Under the pieces are notes generated by a model that made no database searches, was not told the DNA's origin, and worked only from the letters and a program-made list of their open reading frames with translations. From Phycisphaerae bacterium SM23_33 (GTDB lineage Bacteria; Planctomycetota; Phycisphaerae; SM23-33): a DNA stretch of 17,080 nucleotides. The DNA is taken from NCBI GenBank assembly GCA_001303665.1, contig LJUF01000018.1, forward strand, positions 1-17,080, read 5' to 3'. The position numbers and the translations under genes are program-made. The first letter of the stretch is position 1, and every line of letters starts with the position of its first letter. This document shows, in pieces, positions 14,024 to 17,080 of the stretch.

Positions 14024-14118
14024 GTCGCGAACCGCGCCGCGGTCAGGCGCAACAATAAGCTGTCGGGGGTCGCATTGACCAAGCCGGGCAGGTCGGGCAA
14101 GACTGAGGAAGGCCAACC

Positions 14119-17080
14119 ATGAACCAGATTGAACCGGTCAGGTCCCACTTTCACACGAGCTGTCCAATGGCACGAGGGGCAAGCCGCCCCGTCGCGGCAG
14201 CGCTGGCCGCCGCGGCCATGCTGGCGACGCTGGTCGCCGGCTGCCCCGCCCGGCCGGGCGAGGTCACCACCGCGCCATCCCCCGCCAAAGCCCCAGAGCA
14301 CGTCACCTGCACGGGCAAGGTCGTGGATGCGGAGGGCAGCCCGGTGGCCGGAGCCGCCGTGACGGCGTGCAAGTGGTCCAGGAAGTATCATCAGTTTTCC
14401 GGCACCGCCGAGGTCATCACCAGGACAACCAGCAAGGCCGACGGGAGCTTCTCCTTCCGGGCCCCGGCCGGCGAGCACTGGGTGTCCGTGGTGGCCGAGA
14501 AGGACGGCCTGGCCATCGGCTGGGAGAGTCTGGACCTCAGGGAAGGGAAGACCGAGGCCACGATCAAGCTCGACAAGCCGCTGGTGCTGGCCGGGGCGGT
14601 CGTGGATGAAGCCGGCGCGCCCATCCGGGGGGCGAGGGTGGCGGTGGACCTGCGTCCGGCCCACGGTTCGGCAGGCAGGTCGTGGCTGTATGAGCACGAC
14701 GTGATCGAGTCGCTGGTGGCCAAGACGGGCGGGGACGGGCGATTTGAGTTCCGCAACGTGCCGCCGGGCTGCACGGGCGAGTTCCGGGTGGAAGCCGCCG
14801 GGCGGGCCGCCCTAAGGACGGAATACGACCGCAGAAGGCACGGCTACCCCGCCCCGGCGACCGACATCGAGCTGGTGCTTCCGCCGGAGGGGCGGATCGA
14901 GGCGACCGTCGTGGAGAAGGCCACCGGCCGCCCCGTGGGCGAGGTGGCGCTGATGGCCGAGGACGTGCGCTCAGCCTTCCGGCGGCTGGGCGAGTGCGTT
15001 TCGAAGAAGGAGGGTCGTTTCCGCTGGGACAAGCTGCCGGCCGGCGGATACCAACTGGCCGTGGCCGCCCCGGGGGAGGGCACGCCGGAATGGGTGGCCG
15101 GCGCGGTGAGGGTCGAGGTCAAGGCCGGGCAGACGGCCGGCGGGGTGAAGGTCGAGCTGACCCGCGGCGGGGGGGTTGAACTGGCCTTCATCGACGCCGA
15201 GGGCGGCCAGCCGGTCCGCTACCCCAACGTCGGCCTGTGGAACAAGAAGGAAGGGCTGTTCACGCACACTACCGGGACGGCCGAGGACGGCGTGGTCCGC
15301 CTCCGGCTGCTGCCGGGTGAATACAACATCTCTTGGGTGGCGGCCGATCACTACTCCATGACCCGGGCGGCCGGGGTCGTCACCGTCGAGCCGGACAAGA
15401 CCGCCCGGCTGGAGATCAAGCTCAAGAAATCCCCCCGCTTCCACGGGGTGGTGCTGGACCCGGCCGGCAGGCCGCTGCCCGGGGCAACGGTCTGCACCCT
15501 GCCGGGCCGGCGCGAGGCGACCACGGACGAGCAGGGCAAGTATGAGCTGTGGCAGGACTTCCAGCGCTGGCCCTATCACAAGTCGTTCCTGCTGCTGTGC
15601 CGGCACACGCAGCGGAACCTGGCCGCGGCCGCGGAGGTCAGCGACCCGGCCAAGCCCACCGACCTGAAGCTCGCTCCCGCGCTGAGCATCGCCGGGAAGG
15701 TCACCGGCCCGGCGGGCAAGCCCATCGGCGAGGCGCGGGTGTCGGTCCTGATCGACCAGTCCGAGCCCGACCCGCGGGCCTTCGACGCAGGGGCCGCCAC
15801 GAACGAGGCCGGGCGCTACGAGGTCAGGGCCCTGCCGCCGGGGCGCGACTACGTCCTGCGGTTCGAGGCCAAGGGCTGCGCCACGGTGGACGTGGTGGTG
15901 CCGTGCCCGTCTTCGCAACAGCTTCGGACCGAGGCGGCCAGTGTGACCCTGCGGCCGGTGCAGCGAATCGCCTCCGACGCGGTGGCGCGGGAGATCGCCG
16001 TGCCGGAGATCCCCGGCGGCTGGGCCATCTGGGGCTCCACCGGCCGGGACGCCCGCGGGCACATCTGGTTCGGCGTCTCCGCCCACGAGGTGGAGGTGCC
16101 TTCGGCCCACCTGTTCGAGTACGACCCGGCCGGCGGGGAGGTGACGGACCGGGGCGACGTGGTCTCGCGGCTGAAGGAGGCCGGCGTGTACCGCCAGGGC
16201 GAGGGGCAGATGAAGATCCACACCAAGATCGTCCAGGCCGGCGAGCACCTGTACTTCTGCTCCATGGACGAGCAGGGCGAGGACCAGGAGAAAGGCATCC
16301 TGCCCACCTGGGGCGGGCACCTGTGGCGGCTGCGGCTGAAGGACAACCGCTGGGAGCACCTGAAGACCGTGCCGGAGGCGCTGATCGCGGTGGCCGCCGG
16401 CGGCAAGTACGTCTATGCCCTGGGCTATCTGGAGCACGTGCTGTACCAGTACGACACGGCCAGCGGGGACATCCGCTCGGTGAAGGTCGGGGCCATCGGC
16501 GGGCACGTGTCGCGGAACTTCCTGTGCGACCGGCGGGGGCACGTGTACGTGCCGCGGGTCGAGGCCGGCCAGCGCGGCGGGCCGGCGGCCAGCCTGGTCG
16601 AGTACGACGGCTCGCTGAAGGAGATCGCCCAGACCCCGCTGAAGTACTACTTCCACCGCAGCCCGGTCGACGCCCACGGCATCACCGGCCACGCCATGCT
16701 GCCGGACGGCTCCATCGCGTTTGTCACCCAAAACGGCTGGCTGTCGCTGGTAGAGCCCTCCGCCGACGGGCCGGCCAAGGTCACCGAACTCGGCTGGTTC
16801 CACCCCAACGGGCCGCGGTATTCCGCCTCCCTGTTCGCCGACTCGGCCGGGCGGTACCTCATGGGCCTGACCCGCGGCGACTGGGACCAGCCGTACGATT
16901 GGGTGGTCTACGACCTCAAGACCGGGACGCACCGCCTGGCCGGCTTGCGATTCACGGAGCGGAAGGGGCCGCAGCCGGACAGGGCCTGGCTGTTCGGCTG
17001 CCAGACGCGGGACGACGCCGGCGACTGCTACGCGGTGGGGGTCCAGCCCACCGGCGAAGCCGAGCATCGCGACAAGCCGA
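14119..17080 (+). CDS. Large lipoprotein: about six carboxypeptidase-regulatory-like modules plus beta-propeller-like region (cut by window edge)
   Basis: The frame runs 987 codons from the ATG at 14119 to the window end with no stop, so the protein is incomplete. The N-terminus has a hydrophobic stretch and lipobox LVAGC with the lipidated Cys at 42. Six beta-sandwich modules of the CarboxypepD-regulatory type then begin near residues 64 (CTGKVVDAEGSPVAGA), 157 (LAGAVVDEAGAPIRGA), 260, 354, 441 (FHGVVLDPAGRPLPGA) and 524 (IAGKVTGPAGKPIGEA). From about 626 the sequence becomes propeller-like: DARGHIWFG, HLFEYDPAGGEV, KYVYALGYLEHVLYQYDTASG, RGHVYVPRV, repeated at blade spacing, similar to streptogramin-lyase or NHL-type propellers. 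AGGAAGG six bases before 14119 decides the start; ATG 14167 would give a shorter, conventional signal peptide but has no such site. Likely surface-exposed, binding or structural; no catalytic residue is apparent. Confidence 0.87.
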   Translation, partial: MNQIEPVRSHFHTSCPMARGASRPVAAALAAAAMLATLVAGCPARPGEVTTAPSPAKAPEHVTCTGKVVDAEGSPVAGAAVTACKWSRKYHQFSGTAEVITRTTSKADGSFSFRAPAGEHWVSVVAEKDGLAIGWESLDLREGKTEATIKLDKPLVLAGAVVDEAGAPIRGARVAVDLRPAHGSAGRSWLYEHDVIESLVAKTGGDGRFEFRNVPPGCTGEFRVEAAGRAALRTEYDRRRHGYPAPATDIELVLPPEGRIEATVVEKATGRPVGEVALMAEDVRSAFRRLGECVSKKEGRFRWDKLPAGGYQLAVAAPGEGTPEWVAGAVRVEVKAGQTAGGVKVELTRGGGVELAFIDAEGGQPVRYPNVGLWNKKEGLFTHTTGTAEDGVVRLRLLPGEYNISWVAADHYSMTRAAGVVTVEPDKTARLEIKLKKSPRFHGVVLDPAGRPLPGATVCTLPGRREATTDEQGKYELWQDFQRWPYHKSFLLLCRHTQRNLAAAAEVSDPAKPTDLKLAPALSIAGKVTGPAGKPIGEARVSVLIDQSEPDPRAFDAGAATNEAGRYEVRALPPGRDYVLRFEAKGCATVDVVVPCPSSQQLRTEAASVTLRPVQRIASDAVAREIAVPEIPGGWAIWGSTGRDARGHIWFGVSAHEVEVPSAHLFEYDPAGGEVTDRGDVVSRLKEAGVYRQGEGQMKIHTKIVQAGEHLYFCSMDEQGEDQEKGILPTWGGHLWRLRLKDNRWEHLKTVPEALIAVAAGGKYVYALGYLEHVLYQYDTASGDIRSVKVGAIGGHVSRNFLCDRRGHVYVPRVEAGQRGGPAASLVEYDGSLKEIAQTPLKYYFHRSPVDAHGITGHAMLPDGSIAFVTQNGWLSLVEPSADGPAKVTELGWFHPNGPRYSASLFADSAGRYLMGLTRGDWDQPYDWVVYDLKTGTHRLAGLRFTERKGPQPDRAWLFGCQTRDDAGDCYAVGVQPTGEAEHRDKP

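Noticed and set aside
12269..14116. 615-codon minus-strand open frame opposite the dockerin protein
   Set aside because: Shadow frame; the plus strand has signal peptide, calcium loops and PEP tail.
14971..17067. 698-codon minus-strand open frame opposite the lipoprotein gene
   Set aside because: Biased, repetitive Leu/Val/Arg/Gly composition; the plus-strand frame has recognisable modules, lipobox and ribosome binding site.

Overview
The window is GC-rich and most likely comes from a planctomycete, probably a Phycisphaerae-type lineage with an anaerobic or facultative lifestyle. Three features point there. The secreted protein at 12455-13897 carries both a planctomycete-style dockerin-like calcium repeat and a C-terminal PEP-CTERM-type tail. 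The protein at 9082-10836 has SGSRYEGKV and WCxxxGL repeat architecture that I associate with planctomycetes. A glycyl radical enzyme with its activase implies oxygen-poor metabolism. No rRNA, tRNA, CRISPR array, transposase or phage gene is visible.

Left half, minus strand (7552 down to 1): five genes run the same way and are read here as one transcription unit. In order they are a cytoplasmic glycoside-hydrolase-like protein of unassigned family (5270-7552), a GH2 beta-mannosidase (2659-5148), a membrane-anchored metallophosphoesterase (1386-2600), a glycyl radical enzyme activase (476-1399), and the N-terminus of a pyruvate-formate-lyase-like glycyl radical enzyme (479 to the window edge). 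The last three overlap or nearly abut. A 97-bp inverted-repeat element lies between the first two genes.

A 165-bp divergent promoter region (7553-7717) separates this unit from a plus-strand GH4 NAD/Mn-dependent glycosidase (7718-9058) whose CHGV motif suggests an alpha-glucuronidase-type specificity. Two sigma70-like promoters face away from each other with a perfect 14-bp palindrome between them. None of the three glycosidase-type proteins has a signal peptide. The simplest reading is intracellular breakdown of imported mannose- or uronate-containing oligosaccharides, with a glycyl-radical step attached to the same operon.

Right half: the GH4 gene meets, tail to tail, a minus-strand exported helical-repeat protein (9082-10836). 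Then come four plus-strand genes: a 59-residue zinc-ribbon protein (11154-11333), a three-helix membrane protein with a small exported beta-rich domain (11558-12244), the secreted concanavalin-like/dockerin/PEP-CTERM protein (12455-13897), and a very long lipoprotein with about six carboxypeptidase-regulatory-like modules followed by a beta-propeller-like region, running off the right edge (14119-17080). The last three have separate promoter candidates and are mostly cell-surface proteins, so they look like independent genes, not one pathway.

The most notable points are the coupling of glycosidases to an uncharacterised glycyl radical system, the unassigned 760-residue glycosidase-like protein, and the palindrome between the divergent promoters. 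Database searches were not possible; family names rest on motifs and recollection.
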